Assembly (NCBI RefSeq): GCF_900101995.1 | Contig: NZ_FNAS01000001.1 | Location: forward strand, 248,001-312,000 | Reading direction: 5' to 3' | Source of the DNA: Riemerella columbipharyngis | GTDB taxonomy: Bacteria; Bacteroidota; Bacteroidia; Flavobacteriales; Weeksellaceae | Length of the DNA stretch: 64,000 nucleotides | In this document: positions 1 through 8,827 of the stretch, piece by piece | Layout: each line of letters starts with the position of its first letter | How positions within the stretch are numbered: position 1 is the first letter of the stretch | The notes under the pieces: generated by a model | What the model was told of the DNA's origin: nothing | Seen by the model: only the letters and a program-made list of their open reading frames with translations | The model's database searches: none | Position numbers and translations under genes: made by a program

Positions 1-1654
1 AATAAATAGGCATCACTTGTTCGGCAGATTTGAAATAGCCGTATAGTATTAAAAATAAAAAGAAAACCACTGCATAAGCCCACATTGGGAATGGCTTGCT
101 CTTGTCGATAATACGCTCTGTAAGGTTGTCGGGAATCATATGTAGGCACAATGCCACTACAATCATCCAGATTACGCCTTTGTAATTGTTATAAAAAGGG
201 AGGAATACTTTGGTATCAAAATCATAAAAAATCTGATGAATCATCGCTTGTGCGGAACCCAAATCGGCAGTGCGGAAAAATATCCAGCCAAAACATACGA
301 AATGAAAGGTAATAATACCCATCAATATACGGTACCATCTTTTGTGATTGATACCGGCTAAGGATTGTCCGGTGAGCAGCATCCAGATTTTGTGTACGCC
401 TAAGGCTGTACCGTGTATGGCGCCCCAGATGATGAAGTTCCAACTTGCACCGTGCCAAAATCCGCCCAGCAGCATTGTCGTCATCAGATTGAAATTAGCG
501 GCAATGCCTTTGCTGTTTTTGGTGATAATTGCCGGAAGCAGAAAAATAAGGATTAAGGCTAATGCAACGCCTGTCGCCCAAAGTAAAGATAGATGGAGTA
601 TATGGGTGCACATAAGGAAAGCCCCTGCCAAAAAGGCACCTACAAAGATGAAAGAGGCGATAGAGAACTTGCGGTTGCCCCCGAGCGGAATGTACAAATA
701 ATCTTTGAGCCAAGAGGACAGCGAAATGTGCCATCTTCTCCAGAATTCCGTAATGTTTTTACTTTGGTACGGGGATAAGAAATTGGGTGGAATTTTGAAG
801 CCCAGCCACAGTGCAATGCCGATGGCGATATCGCTATATCCGCTGAAATCGCAATAGATGACCATTGCGTAGCCGTACACCGCAAAGAGGTTCTCCAGTC
901 CGGTATGCATAGAGGGATTATCAAAGATATAATTGACGAGGTTCAGCGTAATGAAATCGGAGATAACCAATTTCTTTATCAATCCGGAGATGATGAGGTA
1001 GTAGCCTTTTGCGAAGTCGCGTTCGCTGATGACATAAGGTTCGTTAATCTGCGGTACAAAGTCGTGTACCCTTACGATAGGTCCCATCATCAGCTTAGGA
1101 AAAAACGACAAGAAGAGCAAATAGTCCGAAAATTTACTTGCAGGCTTGAACTCTCCGCGATACACATCTACGGTATAGCTAAGGTTTTCAAAGGTATAAA
1201 AAGAGATGCCGATGGGCAAAAGGATATTCAGCGGATTGAAATGTGAGCTAAAAAGCTCGTTGCTGATGCTGATAAAAAAATTCGTGTACTTGAAGTAAAA
1301 CAGCATTCCGAGATTAAAAATAATACTCAGTACGAGAAGTACTGTTTTTTTCTTTTTTTCTGGTGTTTTGTAGATGGCATTGGAAATATAAAAGTCCACG
1401 ATGGCAGATAAAATGACCAATCTCACAAACCAGCCGCTTGCTTTGTAAAAGAAGTAAAGCGAAAAGGCACAAAATACATATCTACGTGCCTGATGATGCT
1501 TCCTAAGTGCAAAAAATAATACGATAAAAAGGGTAAAAAAATAGACAAAAAAACCATTGTTGAATAACAGCGGATTTTTGCTGTCGTACACAAACTCGTG
1601 CAAGAAAGCATTTCCGTCAAATGAAGCGAAAAAGTTCTGAATTTGATGCATCAT
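1..1654 (-). CDS. MBOAT-family O-acyltransferase (AlgI-like), 3' end beyond window
   Basis: Membrane-bound O-acyltransferase of the AlgI/DltB type, expected to move acetyl groups across the inner membrane onto a polysaccharide. The frame is open from the ATG at 1654 to the left edge (about 551 codons), so the gene is cut. The protein is strongly hydrophobic with many membrane helices. It contains FWRRWHISLSSWLKDY-type residues (complement of roughly 690-745) and the catalytic-histidine segment GGFWHGASWNF (complement of roughly 425-470), both hallmarks of AlgI. The start overlaps the stop of the upstream SGNH gene as ATGA, implying translational coupling. The acceptor polymer cannot be told from the sequence. 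Family assignment is firm; the substrate is inference. Confidence 0.93.
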   Translation of the reverse strand, partial: MMHQIQNFFASFDGNAFLHEFVYDSKNPLLFNNGFFVYFFTLFIVLFFALRKHHQARRYVFCAFSLYFFYKASGWFVRLVILSAIVDFYISNAIYKTPEKKKKTVLLVLSIIFNLGMLFYFKYTNFFISISNELFSSHFNPLNILLPIGISFYTFENLSYTVDVYRGEFKPASKFSDYLLFLSFFPKLMMGPIVRVHDFVPQINEPYVISERDFAKGYYLIISGLIKKLVISDFITLNLVNYIFDNPSMHTGLENLFAVYGYAMVIYCDFSGYSDIAIGIALWLGFKIPPNFLSPYQSKNITEFWRRWHISLSSWLKDYLYIPLGGNRKFSIASFIFVGAFLAGAFLMCTHILHLSLLWATGVALALILIFLLPAIITKNSKGIAANFNLMTTMLLGGFWHGASWNFIIWGAIHGTALGVHKIWMLLTGQSLAGINHKRWYRILMGIITFHFVCFGWIFFRTADLGSAQAMIHQIFYDFDTKVFLPFYNNYKGVIWMIVVALCLHMIPDNLTERIIDKSKPFPMWAYAVVFFLFLILYGYFKSAEQVMPIY

Positions 1655-3003
1655 TTTTTATTCTTGGTTTTTGGGTTGTACTTTTTGTAGTCGTTCATCA
1701 TCGCACGGAAAATCTTTTCTGCAAGGACATCTCCTCCTTTGGCATTGGGGTGTATGTAGTCTTTGTTGGCCAATGGCGGATTTTGCTGTGCCCATTTCAC
1801 AATAGCGTTTTCGCCGCCCATAGACTCAAATTGGTTGTAAAAAGCCAATCCGTTCTCAAAGGCAAGCTGTGCCTGTGTTTGTATAAGGTTAGGCATTCCC
1901 ACAGCCGTTTTCATTTCGCCGTTGTAGCGGAAAGCACGGTCTGCACTGCTAATTAAAAGGAAGTCTGTATTCGGGAAATCTTTTTTTAGCCGTGCGAGTA
2001 CGGGGACCATTCTTTGGGCGTAGTAATCGTAGTTTTTGTCATTCGGGCGAAACAAGAGATTGACCCCGTATTGCAGAACGATTAAATCGTAAGGGGTGTT
2101 TTGGTTAATAGCTTCAAATACTTCATCGTTTATTTTAGCCAATTCTACTCCGGTAATTCCTCGGAAAGAAAAGTTGTCAAGAAAAACGCCATTCTCGGAC
2201 TCAAAGCTCACGCCGTATAGCGGCATACTTGCGGTATTAGAGTGAATTTTGATGGTGTGGGAAGTATCGTCGGAGAGCATTTGGCTGTTTACCCATTCTT
2301 TCCCATTGATGCTGATGGTTTGATTGTTAAAGGTCAAACTTCCATTGTCTGCCTTCCCGAACAGAATAGATTTCCGAATACTTACATCGTTATTTTTAAT
2401 GGTATTGTCTCGGTATTGGGCAGTTCCGTTTCCTGTAAAAATATGCCCCGAAATGTAGAGATTTTTTGCCCCCGAAGTCATAAAGTTGGTATCTTTCCAG
2501 CCCGATGCCGCACAAGTAACGGTTTGCCTGAATCCATTTACATTAGAGGTAATGGGCACAAATCCTACGCCATAGCCGCCCAGTTCTTGCTGAAGCAGCC
2601 GGCGGAGCGTTTGGGTGAGCAAATCCCCTTCTATCATACTATCGCCAAAGTAAGCAATTCTTATTTTACCTTTTTTTGTTTTTTGCAATCGGGCTATTTT
2701 CGCCGCCAAGCGAGGCAGTGCACAGATGCTGTCGCCTTTATAGAAATTGGTAATAAATTCAGGTTTTTTATAGAGCTGGAAATCTTGTTCGGGAGATTGT
2801 TCCGTAATGATTTTTTGTGTAGAAGCCTTTGTGTTTTTTGCGGACGGTTCGGTTTTGTAAACGAAAAGGTCAGACAGCAGATTGACGCGGTCCAAAGGTT
2901 GCCAATGAACATTGAAAATCAAACTCATCGCCGAAGCAGTGAGATATACTGAGAAGCAAATAAGAACAAGAGTAACAACTTTGTGGTTTTTATTTTGGTT
3001 CAA
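1651..3003 (-). CDS. SGNH/GDSL-like hydrolase, acetyltransferase partner of the MBOAT protein
   Basis: A 450-residue protein with an N-terminal membrane anchor (hydrophobic stretch about 9-30) followed by a periplasmic SGNH domain. Block I is FGDSMIEGD with Ser122, the Asn block is QYGVN with Asn315, and the catalytic Asp/His pair is DYIH at 415-418. This layout matches periplasmic partners of MBOAT acyltransferases (AlgX/AlgJ or DltD-like roles), and the gene overlaps the MBOAT gene by four bases. It probably completes O-acetylation of an exported glycan, or removes acetyl groups. The start is a TTG at 3003; no better ATG exists in frame, and a TATATTTG promoter box lies just upstream. Confidence 0.85.
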   Translation of the reverse strand: MNQNKNHKVVTLVLICFSVYLTASAMSLIFNVHWQPLDRVNLLSDLFVYKTEPSAKNTKASTQKIITEQSPEQDFQLYKKPEFITNFYKGDSICALPRLAAKIARLQKTKKGKIRIAYFGDSMIEGDLLTQTLRRLLQQELGGYGVGFVPITSNVNGFRQTVTCAASGWKDTNFMTSGAKNLYISGHIFTGNGTAQYRDNTIKNNDVSIRKSILFGKADNGSLTFNNQTISINGKEWVNSQMLSDDTSHTIKIHSNTASMPLYGVSFESENGVFLDNFSFRGITGVELAKINDEVFEAINQNTPYDLIVLQYGVNLLFRPNDKNYDYYAQRMVPVLARLKKDFPNTDFLLISSADRAFRYNGEMKTAVGMPNLIQTQAQLAFENGLAFYNQFESMGGENAIVKWAQQNPPLANKDYIHPNAKGGDVLAEKIFRAMMNDYKKYNPKTKNKK

Positions 3004-3026
3004 TTGAAATATTGTTTATTCAGAGG

Positions 3027-3034
3027 CAAATATA
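3027..3034 (-). promoter_or_regulatory. -7 promoter box TATATTTG for the SGNH/MBOAT pair
   Basis: Reverse-strand TATATTTG matches the Bacteroidota sigma-A -7 consensus TAnnTTTG. It lies 24 bases upstream of the TTG start of the SGNH gene, in the 55-base gap after the glycosyltransferase gene. No clear TTG -33 element is visible, so it is a partial match. Confidence 0.5.
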
Positions 3035-3058
3035 AATATAATTTTAAAAATAGAGAGA

Positions 3059-4027
3059 TTAGTTTTTCCTTATGTAATGCTTCCAGATAAGCCATTTTTG
3101 GTGGTAATATTTTTTAGTTTGGCGAGAGCCTCTTCTTTTGTAAGATTCTTTTGCCTGCCCGTAAAATGCAAAATGAGCCCGAACGACTGCCCAAAGGTGA
3201 GGCAGCCCGTTTTTTAGACCAAAATAAATTCCTGCAATACCGTCTAAACAAAGTCTTGGGAATATGATCCAAAGTTTGTTTTTGGGAAGGTTTTTTAGCA
3301 TCATAGAGAGATTGTTTCTAAAGTTCAGATAAGTTTTCTGCGGACTTTGTTTGCTGAGAGTACCACCCCCCACATGATAAACTGTAGATAGGTGGGTGTA
3401 GTAAATTTTTTTGCCATTATTTATAAGTCTCCAGCAAAGGTCTATTTCCTCTTGGTGTGCAAAGAATCTTTCATCAAAACCATTTTGCTCAAAGAAATCT
3501 TTAGCCCTAATGAAAAAACAACATCCCGAAGCCCAAAAAATCTCTGTTTCGTCATCATATTGCCCTTTGTCTTCCTCTACCTCGTCAAAGACCCGTCCTC
3601 TGCAATAAGGGTAGCCGAGATTGTCCAAAAAACCTCCAGCTGCTCCTGCAAACTCAAAAGTATTTTTATCGGTAAAGGATAGTATCTTAGGTTGTGCAGC
3701 TGCTATGGATTGGTCTTTTTCAAAAAGAGCAATAATAGGGGAGAGCCAGTTTTCTGTAACTTTCACATCGGAATTGATGAGGCAGAATATATCCGCCTGA
3801 ATATTCTTTAATCCTACATTGTAACCACCTGCAAAGCCATAATTTTTATCATTAATAATGACTTTGACCATTGGGAAATGTTTGCGGATGAAGGACACAG
3901 AGTCGTCGGTAGAGCCATTGTCTATAATATAAATATCAGCTTCGGAAGAGTATTTTACTACGAAGGGTAAAAATTGCTCTATCCAGCTTTTTCCGTTCCA
4001 ATTTAGTATGGCGATTGCGGTTTTCAA
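3059..4027 (-). CDS. Family 2 glycosyltransferase
   Basis: A 322-residue GT-A fold glycosyltransferase that adds a sugar from a nucleotide-sugar donor, probably to a surface glycan or lipid-linked intermediate. Seen in the sequence: the N-terminal nucleotide-binding strand AILNWNG (6-12), DNGSTDDS near residues 36-43, the metal/donor motif NSD at 85-87, and the acceptor-side segment HQEEIDLCWRL around 190-200. A C-terminal extension is rich in basic and aromatic residues. It resembles the rhamnosyltransferase-like GT2 subgroup, but sugar specificity cannot be read. It starts with TTG at 4027 (no in-frame ATG upstream). It may form a surface-glycan unit with the SGNH and MBOAT genes that follow. 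Confidence 0.9.
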   Translation of the reverse strand: MKTAIAILNWNGKSWIEQFLPFVVKYSSEADIYIIDNGSTDDSVSFIRKHFPMVKVIINDKNYGFAGGYNVGLKNIQADIFCLINSDVKVTENWLSPIIALFEKDQSIAAAQPKILSFTDKNTFEFAGAAGGFLDNLGYPYCRGRVFDEVEEDKGQYDDETEIFWASGCCFFIRAKDFFEQNGFDERFFAHQEEIDLCWRLINNGKKIYYTHLSTVYHVGGGTLSKQSPQKTYLNFRNNLSMMLKNLPKNKLWIIFPRLCLDGIAGIYFGLKNGLPHLWAVVRAHFAFYGQAKESYKRRGSRQTKKYYHQKWLIWKHYIRKN

Positions 4028-4095
4028 TGCGCTTGGCTGTTAAAAAAAGAAAGTTACCCGAAATACGATAACCTTCCTATAATTAAGTGATTATC

Positions 4096-4773
4096 TTACT
4101 TTTTTCTTTCTAAAACTTCATCTACCATTCCGTAGTTTTTAGCTTCTTCGGAGGTCATCCAGTAATCTCTGTCCGAAGACTTTTCTACCCATTCGAAGGT
4201 TTGTCCGGAATGTAGAGAGATGATATCATAAAGCTCTTTTTTGAGTTTTAGCATTTCTCTCAGATTGATTTCCATATCGCTGGCTACCCCTTGTGCACCG
4301 CCACTCGGCTGGTGTATCATCACTCTGGAATGTTTGAGTGCAGAGCGTTTTCCTTCTTGTCCTGCTACTAAAAGAACCGCCCCCATAGACGCTGCAATCC
4401 CCGTACAGATAGTAGCTACATCAGGTTTTATAATCTGCATCGTATCGTAGATGCCCAGACCTGCATAGACGCTGCCGCCCGGAGAGTTGATATAGATTTG
4501 AATATCTTTATTAGGGTCTGCACTTTCTAAAAATAAAAGCTGTGCCGTAACGATATTCGCCACTTGGTCGTCAATTCCGGTTCCCAAAAAGATAATTCTA
4601 TCCATCATCAGTCGGGAGAAAACATCCATTTGAGCGACATTCATACGGCGTTCTTCCATGATGTAAGGCGTAAGATTGTTTGGGGAGAAAATACCCATAT
4701 ATTGGTCGGTAGCCAGACCGCTGTTTCCTAAATGTTTAACAGAGAAATCTCTAAAATCTTTTTTAATATCCAT
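4096..4773 (-). CDS. clpP: ATP-dependent Clp protease proteolytic subunit
   Basis: ClpP serine peptidase, 225 residues, slightly longer than E. coli ClpP because of an N-terminal extension. The tetradecameric barrel degrades substrates fed by ClpX/ClpA-type unfoldases. The catalytic triad is visible as Ser129 (in AASMGA), His154 (in VMIHQPSGG) and Asp203 (in SSDRDYW), with family-typical spacing. The PGGSVYAGLGIYD segment (about 98-110) forms the oxyanion region. It follows dnaG on the same strand with a 69-base gap and starts at ATG 4773. No Clp ATPase gene lies in the window. Confidence 0.98.
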   Translation of the reverse strand: MDIKKDFRDFSVKHLGNSGLATDQYMGIFSPNNLTPYIMEERRMNVAQMDVFSRLMMDRIIFLGTGIDDQVANIVTAQLLFLESADPNKDIQIYINSPGGSVYAGLGIYDTMQIIKPDVATICTGIAASMGAVLLVAGQEGKRSALKHSRVMIHQPSGGAQGVASDMEINLREMLKLKKELYDIISLHSGQTFEWVEKSSDRDYWMTSEEAKNYGMVDEVLERKK

Positions 4774-4842
4774 TGTTGTTTATTCTTAAAATTTTTATGT
4801 TAATACCAATAATTGTTCCCAAGTGTAAAAGTAGTCATTCTG

Positions 4843-6765
4843 TCATAAAACACGAAGTAATTTTTCATCAATTTTATTTTTAAGCTCAGAGAGCAGCATA
4901 ATTTTTTTGTAAAAAGCATAATTTTTTTCTTCTTTGGAGTTTTTCATTTTATTGATAATGCTAATGATAAACTCTCTTTTGTGTCTGAGTAATGTATCAG
5001 AAACTATTTTGTCCAAAACCTCATCTTCTTTCATAAAGTAGATATTGAACTTACTCCAGTCACTTGTTTGGTAAGGATTGACCAAAGCATCTGCAATTTT
5101 TGTATTGATGCTTTCATCCATCAGGGTGAAGAAAAAATTTCCGGCTCGTATTCGGTTTTCGTCTAAACCTGTTTTTATTTCCGAGATGATTTTATCATTG
5201 ATAGAAGATAGTATTTTGTAGTCGTCTTCTTCCAGGTGGTTAATGACTGCTTCTGCCACAGAGGTTTCGTAGGGGTGGTTGTCAATGTCTTTAAGCTCTA
5301 TGATATAATCCCCATACTTTAGCACAAGTTCCACTATTTTTTCCTCTAAAACCAGCAGAGGGTCTATGCTGAGATCTATTTTAGACTGAGTAGGGACAAC
5401 TTTTAATTTGTTTTTTTCTAACCGGGACGGCGGTGTTTTTACCTGATTGTCTTTTCGCTGTTTTTGTACGCCGAGTTCGCTAAATAAACTCTTTTCCGAT
5501 AGTCCGAATTTATTAGCTATTTCTTTGAGATAAACCTCTTGTTTTAGAATATTCTCTACATTGGCTACAGATTTCACGATATCCCTTATGGCTTCGGTTT
5601 TTCTTATAGGGTCGTCTGCAATATCTTTCAGCAGAATTTCGGCTTTGAAGTCTATGAAATCCTTGGCATTTTCGGAGATGAAATTCTCTACATACTCTTG
5701 GGGGTGTTTCCTTGAGAACGAATCGGGATCATCGCCATCTGGGAAGAGTAGTACCCTGATGTTCATACCTTCGGAGAGTAGCATATCAATGCTTCTAAAA
5801 CTTGCTTTTATTCCTGCGGCATCTCCATCAAAAAGTATGGTTACATTCTCTGTAAGCCGTTTGATGAGTTTTATTTGTTCTGTGGTAAGGGAAGTGCCGG
5901 AGCTTGCCACCACATTTTCTATTCCGGCTTGGTGCAGAGCTATTACATCCATATAGCCTTCTACCAAGAGACAAAGATTGTTTTTGGAAATCGCTTGCTT
6001 GCTTTGGTTTATACCGTATAAAACATTGGATTTGTGATAAATGTCTGTTTCCGGAGAATTAAGGTATTTAGCTATTTTGGTGTTGGATTTTAGAGTCCTT
6101 GCACCGAAGCCCAGCGTCCTTCCGGAGAAACTATGTATTGGAAATATAACGCGTTCCCGAAAGCGGTCTATGCCTTTTGGTGTATGTTCCGGGAAAATAG
6201 AAAGTCCAGATTTTTCTAAAATCGTTTTATCGTAGCCCTTTCCGAGAGCATATTCTGTAAAGGCGTTTTTATTTTCTGGAGAATAGCCCAGCTGAAATTT
6301 TTGGATAATGTCTTCCCGTAGTTCACGTTCCTTAAAATAAGCTAGCCCGATAAGTTGCCCCTCTTCCGTATTCCAAAGTTGTTCCCTAAAAAATCGATCT
6401 GCCACTTCGTGGATTTTGTAGAGTAAATCTTTTTCATTTCGGCTGGCTATTTCTTCTTCGGAGAGTTCTCGGTGGTCTTCTTCTATTTCTATGCCGTACT
6501 TTTTGGCAGCGTACCTTAGAGCTTCTGGATATGAAAACCCCTCTATTTCCATAAGAAAAGAAATAGCCGTACCTCCTTTGCCTGAGGAAAAATCTTTCCA
6601 AATTTGTTTGCTCGGCGATACTACAAAGCTCGGTGTTTTTTCATCTGCGAAGGGACTTAGCCCCTTGTAGTTGGATCCGGCTCGTTTTAATTGGACATAT
6701 TCTCCTATGATTTCTTCTACCCTTATGGCAGAAAATATTTTATCAATGGTAGCTTTAGAAATCAT
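4843..6765 (-). CDS. dnaG: DNA primase, zinc-ligand-free variant
   Basis: DnaG synthesises RNA primers for replication. The 640-residue protein has the expected order: N-terminal CHC2-like domain (1-95), catalytic TOPRIM core (about 260-350, with LVEGYMDVI, FDGDAAG and DGDDPD supplying the metal-binding Glu269, Asp313/Asp315 and DPD), and a C-terminal helicase-interaction region. The zinc finger keeps its fold signature (YKGLSPF, KTPSF, KDFSSGKGG), but the usual Cys-His and Cys-Cys ligands are replaced by Ser37, Ala40, Asp58 and Ser61, so it probably binds no zinc. I believe related Flavobacteriia share this, from memory. The DedA gene ends 18 bases upstream. Confidence 0.96.
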   Translation of the reverse strand: MISKATIDKIFSAIRVEEIIGEYVQLKRAGSNYKGLSPFADEKTPSFVVSPSKQIWKDFSSGKGGTAISFLMEIEGFSYPEALRYAAKKYGIEIEEDHRELSEEEIASRNEKDLLYKIHEVADRFFREQLWNTEEGQLIGLAYFKERELREDIIQKFQLGYSPENKNAFTEYALGKGYDKTILEKSGLSIFPEHTPKGIDRFRERVIFPIHSFSGRTLGFGARTLKSNTKIAKYLNSPETDIYHKSNVLYGINQSKQAISKNNLCLLVEGYMDVIALHQAGIENVVASSGTSLTTEQIKLIKRLTENVTILFDGDAAGIKASFRSIDMLLSEGMNIRVLLFPDGDDPDSFSRKHPQEYVENFISENAKDFIDFKAEILLKDIADDPIRKTEAIRDIVKSVANVENILKQEVYLKEIANKFGLSEKSLFSELGVQKQRKDNQVKTPPSRLEKNKLKVVPTQSKIDLSIDPLLVLEEKIVELVLKYGDYIIELKDIDNHPYETSVAEAVINHLEEDDYKILSSINDKIISEIKTGLDENRIRAGNFFFTLMDESINTKIADALVNPYQTSDWSKFNIYFMKEDEVLDKIVSDTLLRHKREFIISIINKMKNSKEEKNYAFYKKIMLLSELKNKIDEKLLRVL

Positions 6766-6783
6766 CGTTTTTAGAGTTGATGC

Positions 6784-7449
6784 TTATGCTTTATTTTTGC
6801 TAAAAAACATTTTGAATAATACAGGTGCGGTCGTGATTAATACGATGAAAAGTATGATAATCTCTAAATGCTTCTTCATATCAATGCCCAATTGATCTTG
6901 GAAAAATACATTGAGATAATGTCCCATAAATATTAGTGTAAAAGCCCAAGCCACAGCACCAATGATATTATAGAGCATAAATTTTCCTTTCTCCATTCCT
7001 ACTATTCCCGCTACTATGGGAGCAAAAGTTCTTATGATAGGCAAAAATCTTGCGGCAATAATGGCAATTTTCCCATGTTCTTCGTAGAAATCGTGGGCTT
7101 TGAAGAGGTATTTCTTTTTGAAAATAAAAGAATCCGGTCTTTCGTAAAGAGCAGGTCCGCTTTTTTTACCGAACCAGTATCCCACCATATTTCCCAAGAT
7201 AGCTGCAATGGCTATGGAGATAGCCATAAGTGTCGTATCCAAAAAATCACTTTCGGTAGTACCGAATGTTTTTTCTATCATATCTTTAGCATAGATCCCG
7301 GAGATGAAAAGCAAGCTATCTCCAGGCAAGAAAAACCCGATAAATAAACCTGTTTCTGCGAAAATAATAAATAAAACTAACCAATATCCACCCAGCTGTA
7401 TATAAAATTCTGGGTTTAGGAGGTCTTTCCAACTGTTTAAGTGATCCAT
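6784..7449 (-). CDS. DedA family membrane protein
   Basis: A 221-residue inner-membrane protein of the DedA/VTT superfamily, whose members act in envelope homeostasis and are proposed undecaprenyl-phosphate or phospholipid flippases. Visible features are an N-terminal hydrophobic hairpin with FFLPGDSLLF, the glycine-rich GYWFGKKSG segment, and the conserved FLPIIRTFAPIVAGI helix (about 136-151) with its arginine. The start ATG is at 7449, shortly after prfB, and dnaG follows with an 18-base gap, so prfB-dedA-dnaG may be co-transcribed. The specific lipid substrate is not inferable. Confidence 0.92.
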   Translation of the reverse strand: MDHLNSWKDLLNPEFYIQLGGYWLVLFIIFAETGLFIGFFLPGDSLLFISGIYAKDMIEKTFGTTESDFLDTTLMAISIAIAAILGNMVGYWFGKKSGPALYERPDSFIFKKKYLFKAHDFYEEHGKIAIIAARFLPIIRTFAPIVAGIVGMEKGKFMLYNIIGAVAWAFTLIFMGHYLNVFFQDQLGIDMKKHLEIIILFIVLITTAPVLFKMFFSKNKA

Positions 7450-7511
7450 AAAAAAGATATTTTACAAAGATAAAGATTTTTAGATTTTTTTCTAAAATTT
7501 TTTAACGATAA

Positions 7512-8624
7512 TTATAATTCCTCATTGTCATCAGTTACAGCAGTGCCACCTGCCATTAGATAAGCTTTTAGAAAAGGGGTGAGTCCGCCATTCATTACAG
7601 CATCTACATCAGAGGTTTCATATCCGCTGCGTACATCTTTTACCAGTTTGTAAGGGTGCATTACATAGTTTCGGATTTGGCTGCCCCATTCTATTTTCAT
7701 CTTGTTGGCTTCTATTTCGTTTCGTGCTTTCATTCGCTCTTCTAATTCTATTTCGTAGAGTCTGGATTTAAGTAATTGAAGAGCTTTTTCCTTATTTTGG
7801 AGCTGAGAGCGGCTTTCCGAGTTTTCTATAATTATTCCCGTAGGAGCGTGTCTTAGCCTTACCGCTGTTTCTACTTTGTTTACATTTTGTCCTCCAGCTC
7901 CGGATGAACGCATTGTTTCAAAACTGATGTCGGCTGGGTTGATATTAATTTCTATGGTATCATCTACAAGAGGATATACATAGACGGAAACAAAGCTTGT
8001 GTGTCGTTTGGCATTACTATCAAAAGGAGAAATCCTCACTAGTCTATGCACACCGTTTTCGCCTTTCAAATAGCCGAAAGCATATTCGCCGTCTATCTCT
8101 ATAGTTACTGTTTTTATCCCTGCCACATCTCCTTCTTGGTAGTTGAGCTCTCTTGTTTTGTATCCGTTTTTTTCTGCCCACATCGTGTACATACGCGTCA
8201 GCATACTCGCCCAGTCGCAAGACTCTGTACCACCTGCTCCGGCAGTAATTTGAAGAACGGCAGAGAGCTCGTCTCCTTCATTTGAAAGCATATTTTTGAA
8301 CTCCAAATTTTCTACCAGTTCTAATATTTTAGGGAAAGAATTGTCTAATTCTTGCTCGCTTTCGGGGTCTTCCTTAGCAAAGTCAGCGAGGACTTGCAGA
8401 TCTTCAAAAGAGGTGAAAATGTTTTCGTAGTCTTCTACCCATTTTTTTTTGGAACGAAGCTGTTTCAGAAACAACTCTGCCTCCTTTGGGTTCTCCCAAA
8501 ATTCAGGTGCTGCTGTTTTTTCATCATCATTGATAATCTCCAGCTTCTTTTTTTCTATTTGAAGATATTTATTTAAATCTTCTATGCGTTTTCCTAGTGC
8601 TTTTATTTGTTCGTGTGTGATCAC
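7512..8624 (-). CDS. prfB: Peptide chain release factor 2
   Basis: RF2 recognises UAA and UGA stop codons and triggers peptide release. The 370-residue protein carries the SPF tripeptide anticodon at 199-201 and the catalytic GGQ at 244-246 ([11 protein letters not shown]). Unlike E. coli prfB, the whole protein is encoded in one continuous frame, and I see no CTTTGA slippery site, so the autoregulatory frameshift appears absent. The start is GTG at 8624; an ATG five bases upstream is out of frame and meets TGA after two codons. A TATTTTTG promoter box lies 20 bases upstream. Confidence 0.96.
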   Translation of the reverse strand: MITHEQIKALGKRIEDLNKYLQIEKKKLEIINDDEKTAAPEFWENPKEAELFLKQLRSKKKWVEDYENIFTSFEDLQVLADFAKEDPESEQELDNSFPKILELVENLEFKNMLSNEGDELSAVLQITAGAGGTESCDWASMLTRMYTMWAEKNGYKTRELNYQEGDVAGIKTVTIEIDGEYAFGYLKGENGVHRLVRISPFDSNAKRHTSFVSVYVYPLVDDTIEININPADISFETMRSSGAGGQNVNKVETAVRLRHAPTGIIIENSESRSQLQNKEKALQLLKSRLYEIELEERMKARNEIEANKMKIEWGSQIRNYVMHPYKLVKDVRSGYETSDVDAVMNGGLTPFLKAYLMAGGTAVTDDNEEL

Positions 8625-8644
8625 TTCATCGATATTTAATTTTG

Positions 8645-8652
8645 CAAAAATA
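8645..8652 (-). promoter_or_regulatory. -7 promoter box TATTTTTG for prfB
   Basis: Reverse-strand match to TAnnTTTG, about 20 bases before the GTG start of prfB, which implies a very short leader. It supports the GTG at 8624 as the start rather than anything further upstream. Confidence 0.5.
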
Positions 8653-8786
8653 AGGATTTTTAAGGATTAAGAATCTGTTTGGAGTTTTGTGAAAATTTTA
8701 TTTTTTTTGTTATCGGCGATATACTATGCAGAGCCTTGGAGATTGTCGTATTTATTTGTTATAAAGTTTTTTTTGAATAAACGCTT

Positions 8787-8813
8787 TTGTATTAAAAATA
8801 ATTTATAGATTTG
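8787..8813 (+). promoter_or_regulatory. Promoter for the secreted protein/metalloprotease pair
   Basis: TTG at 8787-8789 and TAGATTTG at 8806-8813, separated by 16 bases, followed 14 bases later by the ATG at 8828. The -7 box matches TAnnTTTG exactly; the spacer is slightly short of the usual 17-23. Confidence 0.5.
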
Positions 8814-8827
8814 TAAAAAAATATTTT

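Noticed and set aside
2242-2952. A 236-codon plus-strand frame opposite the SGNH gene.
   Set aside because: It is an antisense shadow: the minus strand encodes a clear SGNH domain with all motifs, while the plus frame has no family features.
8600-8652. Programmed frameshift in prfB, suggested by an out-of-frame ATG-AAG-TGA just before the GTG start.
   Set aside because: The required shift from that ATG does not lead into the RF2 frame, no CTTTGA slippery site is present, and the complete RF2 N-terminus is already encoded from GTG 8624.
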